Origin: an uncultured Pelagibacteraceae bacterium
GTDB taxonomy: Bacteria; Pseudomonadota; Alphaproteobacteria; Pelagibacterales; Pelagibacteraceae
Length of the DNA stretch: 37,555 nt
Direction: 5' to 3'
NCBI GenBank assembly: GCA_902522955.1
Contig: CABYXR010000006.1
Span: 1 to 37,555, forward strand
The notes under the pieces were generated by a model, which was given only the letters and a program-made list of their open reading frames with translations, was not told the origin of the DNA and ran no database searches. Made by a program: the position numbers and the translations under genes. Shown piece after piece: positions 1 through 7,618 of this stretch; the first letter of the stretch is position 1; each line of letters starts with the position of its first letter.

Positions 1-2
1 AT

Positions 3-770
3 ATTTCAATGACTGATACGATGATCAAAGACGGTTTATGGGATGCCTTTTATGATTATCATATGGGAATGACTGCAGAAAATGTTGCAACAAAATTTCA
101 GGTGACAAGAAAAGATCAAGATAATTTTGCACTAAACTCTCAAGAAAAAGCTTTGAAAGCTCAAAAGGAAAATAAATTTAATAAAGAAATAGTTAATTTC
201 AAAATTAAATCAAAAAAAGCAGAAATAAATTTTAATAAAGATGAGCATCCAAGGGAGGGAATTAATATTGAAAGTTTATCTCGACTCAAACCTGTTTTTA
301 AAAAAGATGGTACAGTTACAGCGGGTAATTCTTCTGGTATTAACGACGGTGCTGCAGCATTAACTTTGATGAGCTCAGAACAAGCCGAGAAAAAAAATTT
401 AAAAAAATTAGTTTCAATAAAATCTTGGGCTAGTTGTGGAGTGGACCCTTCAATTATGGGAACAGGCCCTATACCTTCATCCAAAAAAGCTTTGGATCTA
501 GCCGGTTGGAATATTGAAGATGTTGATTTATTTGAAATTAATGAAGCCTTTGCATCTCAAAGTATTGCAGTTCAAAAAACTCTTTCAATTCCTAGAGAAA
601 AATTAAATGTCAATGGTGGGGCTATTGCTTTGGGTCACCCGATAGGTGCGTCTGGGACAAGAATACTAGTTACTTTAATCCACGAAATGGTAAAACGAGA
701 TGTAAAAAAAGGACTCGCATCTCTTTGCATCGGTGGAGGTATGGGTATTGCAATGTGTGTTGAAAGATAA
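3..770 (+). CDS. Acetyl-CoA acetyltransferase (thiolase), 3' part only
   Basis: Thiolase-family enzyme that condenses two acetyl-CoA to acetoacetyl-CoA or runs the reverse reaction. The reading frame is open to the window edge. The first in-window ATG (position 9) lies inside the conserved segment MIKDGLWDAF, so the true start and the nucleophilic Cys of the N-terminal half are upstream. The C-terminal half is intact: NVNGGAIALGHPIGASG holds the catalytic His (codon 636-638), and SLCIGGGMG holds the second catalytic Cys (codon 726-728). Length and motifs fit the biosynthetic acetoacetyl-CoA thiolase group (AtoB/PhaA), but substrate chain length cannot be fixed from this fragment. The stop codon overlaps the ATG of the next small gene by one base. 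Confidence 0.93.
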   Translation: MSMTDTMIKDGLWDAFYDYHMGMTAENVATKFQVTRKDQDNFALNSQEKALKAQKENKFNKEIVNFKIKSKKAEINFNKDEHPREGINIESLSRLKPVFKKDGTVTAGNSSGINDGAAALTLMSSEQAEKKNLKKLVSIKSWASCGVDPSIMGTGPIPSSKKALDLAGWNIEDVDLFEINEAFASQSIAVQKTLSIPREKLNVNGGAIALGHPIGASGTRILVTLIHEMVKRDVKKGLASLCIGGGMGIAMCVER

Positions 771-904
771 TGGAAATATCAAAACCTTATAAAGGAAAAG
801 GCAAACGAAAATTAAAAAAAATGCCCTTCACTGTAAAAGGGTACATTCTTTATTATGTCTTCTTCTGGATATTAATTATTTCTATTTATTTAGCTTACTA
901 TTAA
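770..904 (+). CDS. Small single-span membrane protein, 44 aa, unknown function
   Basis: The ATG shares its A with the thiolase stop (TAATG), a typical translational-coupling junction, and the stop falls 9 bases before the HDAC start. The product has a strongly basic N-terminal half (Lys/Arg-rich, about residues 5-17), then one hydrophobic helix (about residues 24-43) rich in Phe, Tyr and Ile, ending LAYY. By the positive-inside rule the basic end would be cytoplasmic. I do not recognise the family. Its tight fit between two conserved genes and its protein-like composition argue that it is real. Confidence 0.6.
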   Translation: MEISKPYKGKGKRKLKKMPFTVKGYILYYVFFWILIISIYLAYY

Positions 905-913
905 AAAAGTAGA

Positions 914-1807
914 ATGCAGCTCCCTGTCGTTAATCATCCGGATTACGTTGCAAAAATAAATGACGATAACAAATTTCCTATCAAAAAATTTGGCGCCCTA
1001 GCAAAACATCTATTAAAAACTAAAGTTATAACGAAGTTTCATATTCCTAAAGAATGCTCAATTGAAACAATGAAAACTTCTCATTCTATAGAATATATAA
1101 ATCAAATAAAAAATAAGACTTTAGATATTAAATTACAAAAAAAAATTGGGTTTCCGATTAACGATAGTGTCGTGAGAAGATCGTTCGTTGCAACTGGTGG
1201 AACAGTTCTTGCAAGCAAACTTGCACTAGACTCAAAACTTGCTTGTAATACAGCTGGCGGAAGTCATCATGCTACTTTTAGTTTTGGCGCAGGATATTGT
1301 GTATTTAACGATGTTGCGGTAGCAGCAAATTATCTTAAAAATAAAGGATACGCAAAAAAAATTCTCATTTTAGATTTAGATGTTCATCAAGGAAATGGGA
1401 ATTCTGAAATATTCAAAAATGATAAAGATGTATTTACTTTTAGTATGCACTGCGCTTCAAACTATCCTGCAAAAAAATCAAAAAGTGATATGGACATAGA
1501 GCTGAAAGAACATATGGAGGACAAAGAGTATTTAGATATTCTTAATTTCAACTTAAAAAAACTAAATAAAACAAATTTTGACTTTGTTTTCTATATCGCT
1601 GGGGTTGATGTTCATTATGATGATAGACTTGGTAAGTTAAAACTTTCTGACGAGGGCGTTGAAAAAAGAGACATGCTTGTCATTGAAAATTTTTTTATCA
1701 AAAAAGTTCCTCTATGTGGAGTACTGGGGGGAGGCTATAATAGAAATTTTGATAAACTTATAGAACTACATTCTATACTACATAAAAGTTGTGCAAATTT
1801 TATTTAG
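914..1807 (+). CDS. HDAC-superfamily deacetylase (acetoin utilisation / acetylpolyamine hydrolase type)
   Basis: Zinc-dependent amidohydrolase of the histone deacetylase fold, 297 aa. The family signatures are present in order: the paired active-site histidines in GGSHHATFSFGAGYC (H118, H119), the metal ligands in LDLDVHQGNGN (D156, H158) and in AGVDVHYDD (D232), and the catalytic tyrosine in GGGYN (Y275). It is therefore predicted active. Bacterial members remove acyl groups from polyamines, acetylated lysines or small amides; the sequence does not tell which. It follows the thiolase and a 44-residue membrane protein, so these three may be co-transcribed. The start has no strong ribosome-binding site, but the frame opens only here after the small gene stops. 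Confidence 0.85.
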   Translation: MQLPVVNHPDYVAKINDDNKFPIKKFGALAKHLLKTKVITKFHIPKECSIETMKTSHSIEYINQIKNKTLDIKLQKKIGFPINDSVVRRSFVATGGTVLASKLALDSKLACNTAGGSHHATFSFGAGYCVFNDVAVAANYLKNKGYAKKILILDLDVHQGNGNSEIFKNDKDVFTFSMHCASNYPAKKSKSDMDIELKEHMEDKEYLDILNFNLKKLNKTNFDFVFYIAGVDVHYDDRLGKLKLSDEGVEKRDMLVIENFFIKKVPLCGVLGGGYNRNFDKLIELHSILHKSCANFI

Positions 1808-1908
1808 TTTTTTATCAAATATTTCTTTAATAAAATTTTTTGAACAATCAGTTTTTTATCAGATTTAATTTCTTTTTTTTTAAATAATAGATCAATTAAC
1901 CATTTCAT
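1804..1908 (-). CDS. Candidate small Lys-rich protein, 34 aa
   Basis: Reverse-strand ORF beginning MKWLIDLLFKKKEI and ending in a Lys/Leu/Ile-rich helix. Its stop overlaps the HDAC stop by a few bases in a convergent arrangement. The sequence could form an amphipathic basic helix. AAGG lies too close to the ATG for ideal spacing. It is short and AT-rich, so chance is a real alternative; only conservation in relatives would settle it. Confidence 0.3.
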   Translation of the reverse strand: MKWLIDLLFKKKEIKSDKKLIVQKILLKKYLIKN

Positions 1909-1979
1909 GCCTTATCTGACTAAACTTTGATGACTAAAAATAGCATAAAATGTGTCTAAAATTGAACTATTCACGCAAT

Positions 1980-2009
1980 TTGACCTACTATTTATTAATT
2001 GTTTATTAT
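1980..2009 (+). promoter_or_regulatory. Candidate sigma-70 promoter for the aceE cluster
   Basis: TTGACC (1980-1985) is followed after 18 bases by TATTAT (2004-2009). This would place the transcript start near 2016 and leave a leader of about 40 bases before the aceE ATG. The rest of the 1809-2054 intergenic region is AT-rich without another clear element. Confidence 0.45.
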
Positions 2010-2054
2010 TAGTCCTATTTTAAATATCTTCTTACCGGTTTATAATAAACTTTT

Positions 2055-5000
2055 ATGGCTCAAAATATTTCTGTTCCTGATATCGGTGATTTTAAAGATG
2101 TAGAAGTAATCGAGGTATTAGTGAAACCTGGAGATAAGATTAACAAAAATGATCCGATTGTCACTATTGAGAGTGATAAATCTAGTCTCGAAATTCCCTC
2201 CCCATCAGCAGGAGAAATTAAAGACCTTAAAGTAAAAATTGGTGATAAAGTTTCGGAAGGTAGTTTGCTTGCTACTATAGAAAATGGTCAAGCCGCTAAA
2301 TCTTCTTCAAAAATTAAAGAAACTAAAGTAGAAGAGGTTAAGGAAAAACCTAAATCTAACGGAAATTTAAATCCAGTAAAACAAGTCAAAAAAGTATTTG
2401 CTGAATCAGCCTCTAAAGATGATATTGATCCAGTTGAGACAAATGAATGGATAGAGTCGCTAAATTCAGTAATTGACAATGACGGAGCTTCAAGAGCAAG
2501 TTACCTTTTAAACAAAGTTATAGACCAAGCATATAAGTCTGGATTAGTTCTTCCAGATACCAGAACAACTCCTTACATAAACACTATTCCCCCTGAGATA
2601 GAAGTAAAATCTCCAGGTGATCAAAATATAGAAAAAAAAATCAGAGCTTATGTTAGATGGAATGCAGCAGCTATGGTTGTTAAAGCTAATAAAAAAAGTT
2701 CTGAACTAGGAGGTCATATTGGAACATTCGCATCTGCTGCAACTTTATATGATGTTGGAATGAACCATTTCTGGAGAGCTAAAAATAATAAATTTGGTGG
2801 TGATCTTATTTATTTTCAAGGTCACTCTGCTCCAGGTATGTATGCTAGAGCATTTTTAGAAGGAAGAATGACATCTAAACAACTTGATGGTTTTAGACAA
2901 GAAGTTGCTAAAGGTGGTTTATCTTCTTATCCTCATCCTTGGTTAATGCCAAACTTTTGGCAGTTCCCAACAGTCTCCATGGGCTTAGGACCAATTATGG
3001 CCATCTATCAAGCACGTTTTTTAAAATATTTAATTAATAGAGGTTTAGTTAAAGATGAAGGAAGAAAAATTTGGGTTTTCCTTGGAGACGGTGAAATGGA
3101 TGAACCAGAGTCTCTAGGTGCGATAGGTTTGGCTGCAAGAGAAAAATTAGATAATTTAATTTTCGTTATCAATTGTAATCTTCAAAGATTAGACGGTCCT
3201 GTTCGAGGTAACGGTAAAATTATTCAAGAATTAGAAGGAAGCTTTAGGGGAACAGGTTGGAATGTAATTAAAGTTATATGGGGGTCTTATTGGGATCAAT
3301 TATTAGCAAAAGATAAAACAGGTTTACTTGTAAAAAGAATGAACGAGTGTGTCGATGGTGAATATCAAGCTTTTAAGGCTAAAGGCGGTGAATATGTAAG
3401 AAATAATTTTTTTGGAAAATATCCAGAGCTTAAAGAACTAGTTTCATCAATGACAGATAAAGATATTTGGAGACTTAACAGAGGGGGACATGATCCACAT
3501 AAGGTTTATGCGGCTTACCATGCTGCGATGCAACATACTGGAACTCCTACTGTGATACTTGCTAAAACTATTAAAGGGTATGGAATGGGTAAATCAGGAG
3601 AAAGTATTAATACTACTCATCAGCAAAAAAAATTAGATGAGGAGGATTTGCTTTATTATAGAGATAGGTTTGGAGTTCCTCTTACAGATAAACAAGTTAA
3701 AAATATCGAATACTATAAACCCAGCGAAAATTCAGAAGAAATTAAATATTTAAAAGAAAAAAGAATTAAACTTGGTGGATTTATTCCTGAAAGATCTTCT
3801 TTTGCAAAAGCGATCAAAGCTCCACCCAAAGACATTTTCGATAATTTTATGAAATCTACAGGGGATAAAGAAATGTCAACTACGATGGCACTCGTAAGAA
3901 TGTTAACTGCTTTGCTGCGAGACAAAAATTTATCACCAAGGCTTGTCCCGATAATTCCAGATGAAGCGAGAACTTTTGGAATGGAAGGTTTCTTCCAAAA
4001 AATTGGAATTTATGCTCACGAAGGGCAGAAGTACGAACCTGTTGACTCAGAACAGTTGAGTTCATATCGAGAAGATAAAAGTGGTCAAGTATTAGAAGAG
4101 GGTATTAACGAGTCTGGCGCGATGTCTTCTTGGATAGCTGCTGGAACTTCTTACACAAATCACGATTTAGAAATGATACCAATTTATATTTTTTACTCTA
4201 TGTTTGGTTTTCAAAGAGTTGGAGATCTTGCATGGGCCGCTGGTGACTCCCAAGCTAGAGGTTTTTTAATAGGAGCAACTGCAGGAAGAACAACTTTAGC
4301 AGGTGAGGGACTTCAGCACCAAGATGGTCATAGTCATTTGTTAGCATCTAATATACCAAATTGTGTAAGCTATGATCCAACTTTTGCATATGAGATGGCT
4401 GTAATACTTAGAGAGGGATTAAAACGTATGCACGAAAAAAAGGAAAACGTTTTCTACTATATTACAGCAATGAATGAAAATTATTCTCATCCTGAAAAAC
4501 CAAAAGGGAGCGAAGAGGGAATTTTAAAAGGGATGTATTTGTTTAAAGAAAATAATAATAAAGGAAAAACAAAGGTACAACTTCTTGGCTCAGGTACAAT
4601 TTTAAGAGAAGTAATTTCAGCAAGTGAAATATTATCGAAGGAATATGGGATAGACTCTGATGTGTGGAGTGTGACAAGTTTTAATGAATTAAGAAAAGAT
4701 GGAATGGAGACAGAAAGATGGAATTTATTAAATTCAAATAAAAAAAAGAAATCACATGTAGAAAAATGTTTAGAAAAAAGAGAGGGTCCAATTGTTGCTG
4801 CATCTGATTATGCCAGAGCGTTTTCAGATCAAATAAGACCGTATACTGGAAAATCATTTTATTCTCTTGGAACAGATGGTTATGGAAGAAGTGATACTCG
4901 AAAAAACTTAAGGAAGTTTTTTGAGGTTGATAAAGAGCATATTGTTGCATACACATTGAGTGCCTTAGCTAAAGAACAATTAATAGGTTCTGACCAAGCT

Positions 5001-5060
5001 GAAAAGGCAATTAAGAAATATAAAATCGATAAAGAAAAAGAATTTCCTGCTAACTTATAA
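2055..5060 (+). CDS. aceE: Pyruvate dehydrogenase E1, homodimeric type, with N-terminal lipoyl domain
   Basis: Decarboxylates pyruvate on thiamine diphosphate and reductively acetylates lipoamide in the cytosolic pyruvate dehydrogenase complex. The protein is 1001 aa, against about 890 for E. coli AceE. The excess is at the front: residues 1-80 are a biotinyl-lipoyl domain with the modifiable lysine in ESDKSS (K42), then a Lys/Glu/Ser linker to about residue 120, then the AceE body beginning ETNEWIESLN. The thiamine diphosphate motif runs from GDGEMDEPES (about residue 345) to FVINCN (about residue 375). The lipoyl domain closely resembles that of the following aceF. aceF starts two bases after the stop, so the two are certainly one operon. 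No E3 (lpd) gene lies nearby. Confidence 0.96.
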   Translation: MAQNISVPDIGDFKDVEVIEVLVKPGDKINKNDPIVTIESDKSSLEIPSPSAGEIKDLKVKIGDKVSEGSLLATIENGQAAKSSSKIKETKVEEVKEKPKSNGNLNPVKQVKKVFAESASKDDIDPVETNEWIESLNSVIDNDGASRASYLLNKVIDQAYKSGLVLPDTRTTPYINTIPPEIEVKSPGDQNIEKKIRAYVRWNAAAMVVKANKKSSELGGHIGTFASAATLYDVGMNHFWRAKNNKFGGDLIYFQGHSAPGMYARAFLEGRMTSKQLDGFRQEVAKGGLSSYPHPWLMPNFWQFPTVSMGLGPIMAIYQARFLKYLINRGLVKDEGRKIWVFLGDGEMDEPESLGAIGLAAREKLDNLIFVINCNLQRLDGPVRGNGKIIQELEGSFRGTGWNVIKVIWGSYWDQLLAKDKTGLLVKRMNECVDGEYQAFKAKGGEYVRNNFFGKYPELKELVSSMTDKDIWRLNRGGHDPHKVYAAYHAAMQHTGTPTVILAKTIKGYGMGKSGESINTTHQQKKLDEEDLLYYRDRFGVPLTDKQVKNIEYYKPSENSEEIKYLKEKRIKLGGFIPERSSFAKAIKAPPKDIFDNFMKSTGDKEMSTTMALVRMLTALLRDKNLSPRLVPIIPDEARTFGMEGFFQKIGIYAHEGQKYEPVDSEQLSSYREDKSGQVLEEGINESGAMSSWIAAGTSYTNHDLEMIPIYIFYSMFGFQRVGDLAWAAGDSQARGFLIGATAGRTTLAGEGLQHQDGHSHLLASNIPNCVSYDPTFAYEMAVILREGLKRMHEKKENVFYYITAMNENYSHPEKPKGSEEGILKGMYLFKENNNKGKTKVQLLGSGTILREVISASEILSKEYGIDSDVWSVTSFNELRKDGMETERWNLLNSNKKKKSHVEKCLEKREGPIVAASDYARAFSDQIRPYTGKSFYSLGTDGYGRSDTRKNLRKFFEVDKEHIVAYTLSALAKEQLIGSDQAEKAIKKYKIDKEKEFPANL

Positions 5061-5062
5061 TT

Positions 5063-6322
5063 ATGTCTGATCTTAAAATTACAGTTCCTGATATGGGTGA
5101 TTTTAAGGATGTAGAAATTATTGAAGTGTTAGTAAAAGAGGGTCAAACAATTAATAAAAATGAGTCTTTAATTACCCTTGAAAGTGACAAATCTAGTGTT
5201 GAAGTTCCATCAACACAATCAGGTACTATTAATAAAATTAATGTGAAAGTAGGTGATAAAGTTAATCAAGGCGACCTCATTTTGACTTTAAAATCATCTG
5301 AAAAAGTTGAGCAAGTCAAAGAGCCTGTTACAAAAACCCCAGCAAAAAAAATAGATGTAGAAAAAAATCAACCTAAGAAGATAAAAAATCCTCCGCCTGC
5401 TGCTGTAAAGACAACAAGAACAGGAACAAAGTTGGCTAGTCCTAAAGTAAGAAAATTCGCAAGAGAATTAGGGGCAAACGTATTAGAAATTCCCGGTTCC
5501 CAAAGATCAGGAAGAGTCTCTGAAGAAGACGTAAAAGAATTTGTTCGATCACAAGTAACTGTAAATAAAGGAACAGTTGAAAAAAAAGAATATAAAGAAG
5601 AGTTTACTTACGAGGAATTTGGTCAGATTGAAATAAAAGAAATTCCTAGAGTAAAAAGATTGTCTGGACCACACTTAGTAAGGTCTTGGACTGAAATCCC
5701 ACACGTTACTCAACATGATGAAGTAGATATAACTGAAATGGAACAATTTAGATCGTCGTTGTATGACTATTACTCTGGTGAAATTATTAAAGTAACTCCA
5801 CTAGCATTTATAGCTAAGGCACTAGTTAGTGCTTTAAAAGAGTTTCCTAATTTTAATGCTTCTATTGATCCAAATCAAAATAAAATTGTGTATAAAAAAT
5901 ATTTTCATATAGGTTTTGCAGTTGATACACCCCATGGATTAATGGTGCCTAAAATCAGGGATGTTGATCAAATGAGTATTAAAGAAATTGGAGAAGCTTT
6001 AAAAAAAACTAGTAAGCTTTGTAGAGAATTGAAGATTGATAAAAAAGAGTTTTTTGGTGGTTCAATGACAATTTCAAGTTTAGGAGGAATAGGTGGAACC
6101 TTCTTTACTCCAATAATTAATCCACCAGAAGTAGCTATTCTCGGGGTAGGAAAAACTTTTGATAGACTGGTGAAAATAAAAGGGAATATAGTTTCAAGAA
6201 AAATACTTCCTTTATCTTTATCTTATGATCATAGATTGATTGATGGCGCTGAAGGTGCAAGATTTTGTGTTTATTTAAGCGAGTGTTTAGGTAAAGACTT
6301 CGCATTCAAGCTTGCTGTTTAA
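5063..6322 (+). CDS. aceF: Pyruvate dehydrogenase E2, dihydrolipoamide acetyltransferase
   Basis: Core subunit of the pyruvate dehydrogenase complex; transfers acetyl from lipoamide to CoA. Domains in order over 419 aa: one lipoyl domain (residues 1-80, lipoyl-lysine K43 in ESDKSS), a Lys/Pro-rich linker, a peripheral-subunit-binding domain (LASPKVRKFARELGANV, about 124-165), and the catalytic domain with SYDHRLIDGAEGARF (H390, D394). A single lipoyl domain on E2 contrasts with the three of E. coli AceF; here a second one is carried by E1. The start is two bases after the aceE stop. Confidence 0.95.
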   Translation: MSDLKITVPDMGDFKDVEIIEVLVKEGQTINKNESLITLESDKSSVEVPSTQSGTINKINVKVGDKVNQGDLILTLKSSEKVEQVKEPVTKTPAKKIDVEKNQPKKIKNPPPAAVKTTRTGTKLASPKVRKFARELGANVLEIPGSQRSGRVSEEDVKEFVRSQVTVNKGTVEKKEYKEEFTYEEFGQIEIKEIPRVKRLSGPHLVRSWTEIPHVTQHDEVDITEMEQFRSSLYDYYSGEIIKVTPLAFIAKALVSALKEFPNFNASIDPNQNKIVYKKYFHIGFAVDTPHGLMVPKIRDVDQMSIKEIGEALKKTSKLCRELKIDKKEFFGGSMTISSLGGIGGTFFTPIINPPEVAILGVGKTFDRLVKIKGNIVSRKILPLSLSYDHRLIDGAEGARFCVYLSECLGKDFAFKLAV

Positions 6323-6345
6323 TATAAATTACAATAATAAACATC

Positions 6346-7248
6346 ATGAATAAAAAATTGATCTCTCTGATCTGTGCTATTTCATGTTCATTTTTATGGG
6401 GTACAGCATTTATTGCTCAAGACATGGGAATGGATTATATCGGACCCTTCTCTTTTTCTGCCGGAAGAATGTTTCTAGGTTTTATTACATTAATTCCTTT
6501 TTTTTTCATTTTTGAATTTAAAAAGGTTAAAGAAAAGAAATTTTCTTATAATACTTTTTTAATTTATCCAACTCTTTTGGGATTCTTTCTCAGTGGAGGA
6601 TTTGCATTACAACAATACTCATTACTTTATACAGATGTTGCAAATGCAGCAATATTTACAATATTTTATGTCCTGATTGTTCCTTCTATATCATATTTTT
6701 TATTTTCTAAAAAAATTCACTGGTCTGTTTGGCCATCAGTTTTTGTTTGTGTAATTGGAGGTTTTTTGCTTACTGAAATAAATAATGTGACAGTAAGATT
6801 AGGAGATGCATTGGTCTTACTAGGAGCTTTTTTTTGGGCTTTTCATATTGTTTACTTATCAAAATTTTTAAAGTTATTTAATTATCCTATTACTATAACA
6901 ATGGGAGCTTGTTTGTTTGGGTCTATAATTACTTTTGTACCATCTTTGGTATTTGAAAACATCACGCTGGGAAATTTATTATTGGAAAAAAATGAACTTC
7001 TTTATGCTGGTGTTTTATCTAGTGGAATAGCTTTTTTATTACAAGCTTTTAGCCAACAAAATTTATCTCCAGCCCCAGTAGCAATCATTTTTTCACTAGA
7101 GGGTGTTTTTGCTGCAATATTCGGATGGATGATTTTAAATCAATTTTTAAGTGATATAAAAATATTTGGAATAGTATTAATATTATGTGCTGTAATTTTC
7201 TCTCAACTAGCACCGATTTATGGTAAAAAATCTTATGGACGAAACTAA
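6346..7248 (+). CDS. EamA/DMT-family transporter
   Basis: Inner-membrane permease of the drug/metabolite transporter superfamily, 300 aa with about ten hydrophobic segments arranged as two EamA repeats. The first begins SFLWGTAFIAQDMGMDYIGP; the second starts near DALVLLGAFFWAFHIVYLS. Family members export or exchange amino acids, nucleotides and other small metabolites; the substrate here is not inferable. It follows aceF by 23 bases, and its end overlaps the next gene, so it is probably in the same transcript. LSPAPVAIIFSLEGVFAAIF near the end is typical of the second repeat. Confidence 0.85.
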   Translation: MNKKLISLICAISCSFLWGTAFIAQDMGMDYIGPFSFSAGRMFLGFITLIPFFFIFEFKKVKEKKFSYNTFLIYPTLLGFFLSGGFALQQYSLLYTDVANAAIFTIFYVLIVPSISYFLFSKKIHWSVWPSVFVCVIGGFLLTEINNVTVRLGDALVLLGAFFWAFHIVYLSKFLKLFNYPITITMGACLFGSIITFVPSLVFENITLGNLLLEKNELLYAGVLSSGIAFLLQAFSQQNLSPAPVAIIFSLEGVFAAIFGWMILNQFLSDIKIFGIVLILCAVIFSQLAPIYGKKSYGRN

Positions 7249-7612
7249 AAAAGGTTTTATGCAAAATATTGGGGATTTATCTTTTAAAAAAATAGATGAA
7301 GTTAACTATGAATACAGCATTATAGTTCAAGAAAAATTTTTGAATACTGGCGGTATAGCTCACGGTGGCTTTATTGCAACAATAGCTGATACGGGTATGG
7401 GTAATGCAGCACATATAACAGCTGGTAATAAAAGATGTGTAACTATAAACTTAGATATAAAGTTTATTTCTGCTGGAAAATTAAATGAAAAGTTAATAGG
7501 AAAAGTAAAAGTTTTAAAGAAAACTAAGACATTAGTTTTTATTTCAAGCGAAATATTCGCATCAGAAAAGATAGTTGCAACTGCATCGGGAACTTGGAAA
7601 ATACTAAAATAG
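7235..7612 (+). CDS. PaaI-family hotdog thioesterase
   Basis: Acyl-CoA thioesterase of the hotdog fold, 125 aa. The family motif NTGGIAHGGFIATIADTGMG is present, with the Asp/Gly pattern used for catalysis in PaaI-type enzymes. I place the start at the ATG at 7235 (MDETKKGFMQN) rather than at 7220; either choice overlaps the upstream transporter gene (14 or 29 bases). It probably hydrolyses aryl- or acyl-CoA esters to recycle CoA; the substrate is unknown. The secreted-protein gene follows after six bases. Confidence 0.85.
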   Translation: MDETKKGFMQNIGDLSFKKIDEVNYEYSIIVQEKFLNTGGIAHGGFIATIADTGMGNAAHITAGNKRCVTINLDIKFISAGKLNEKLIGKVKVLKKTKTLVFISSEIFASEKIVATASGTWKILK

Positions 7613-7618
7613 TTTTCA

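Noticed and set aside
161-484. 107-codon reverse ORF inside the thiolase gene
   Set aside because: Antisense shadow of conserved thiolase sequence, no ribosome-binding site or recognisable domain.
2055-5300. Similar lipoyl coding segments as a mobile or tandem DNA repeat
   Set aside because: Similarity is at protein level within two whole genes of one complex; no flanking repeats or transposase.
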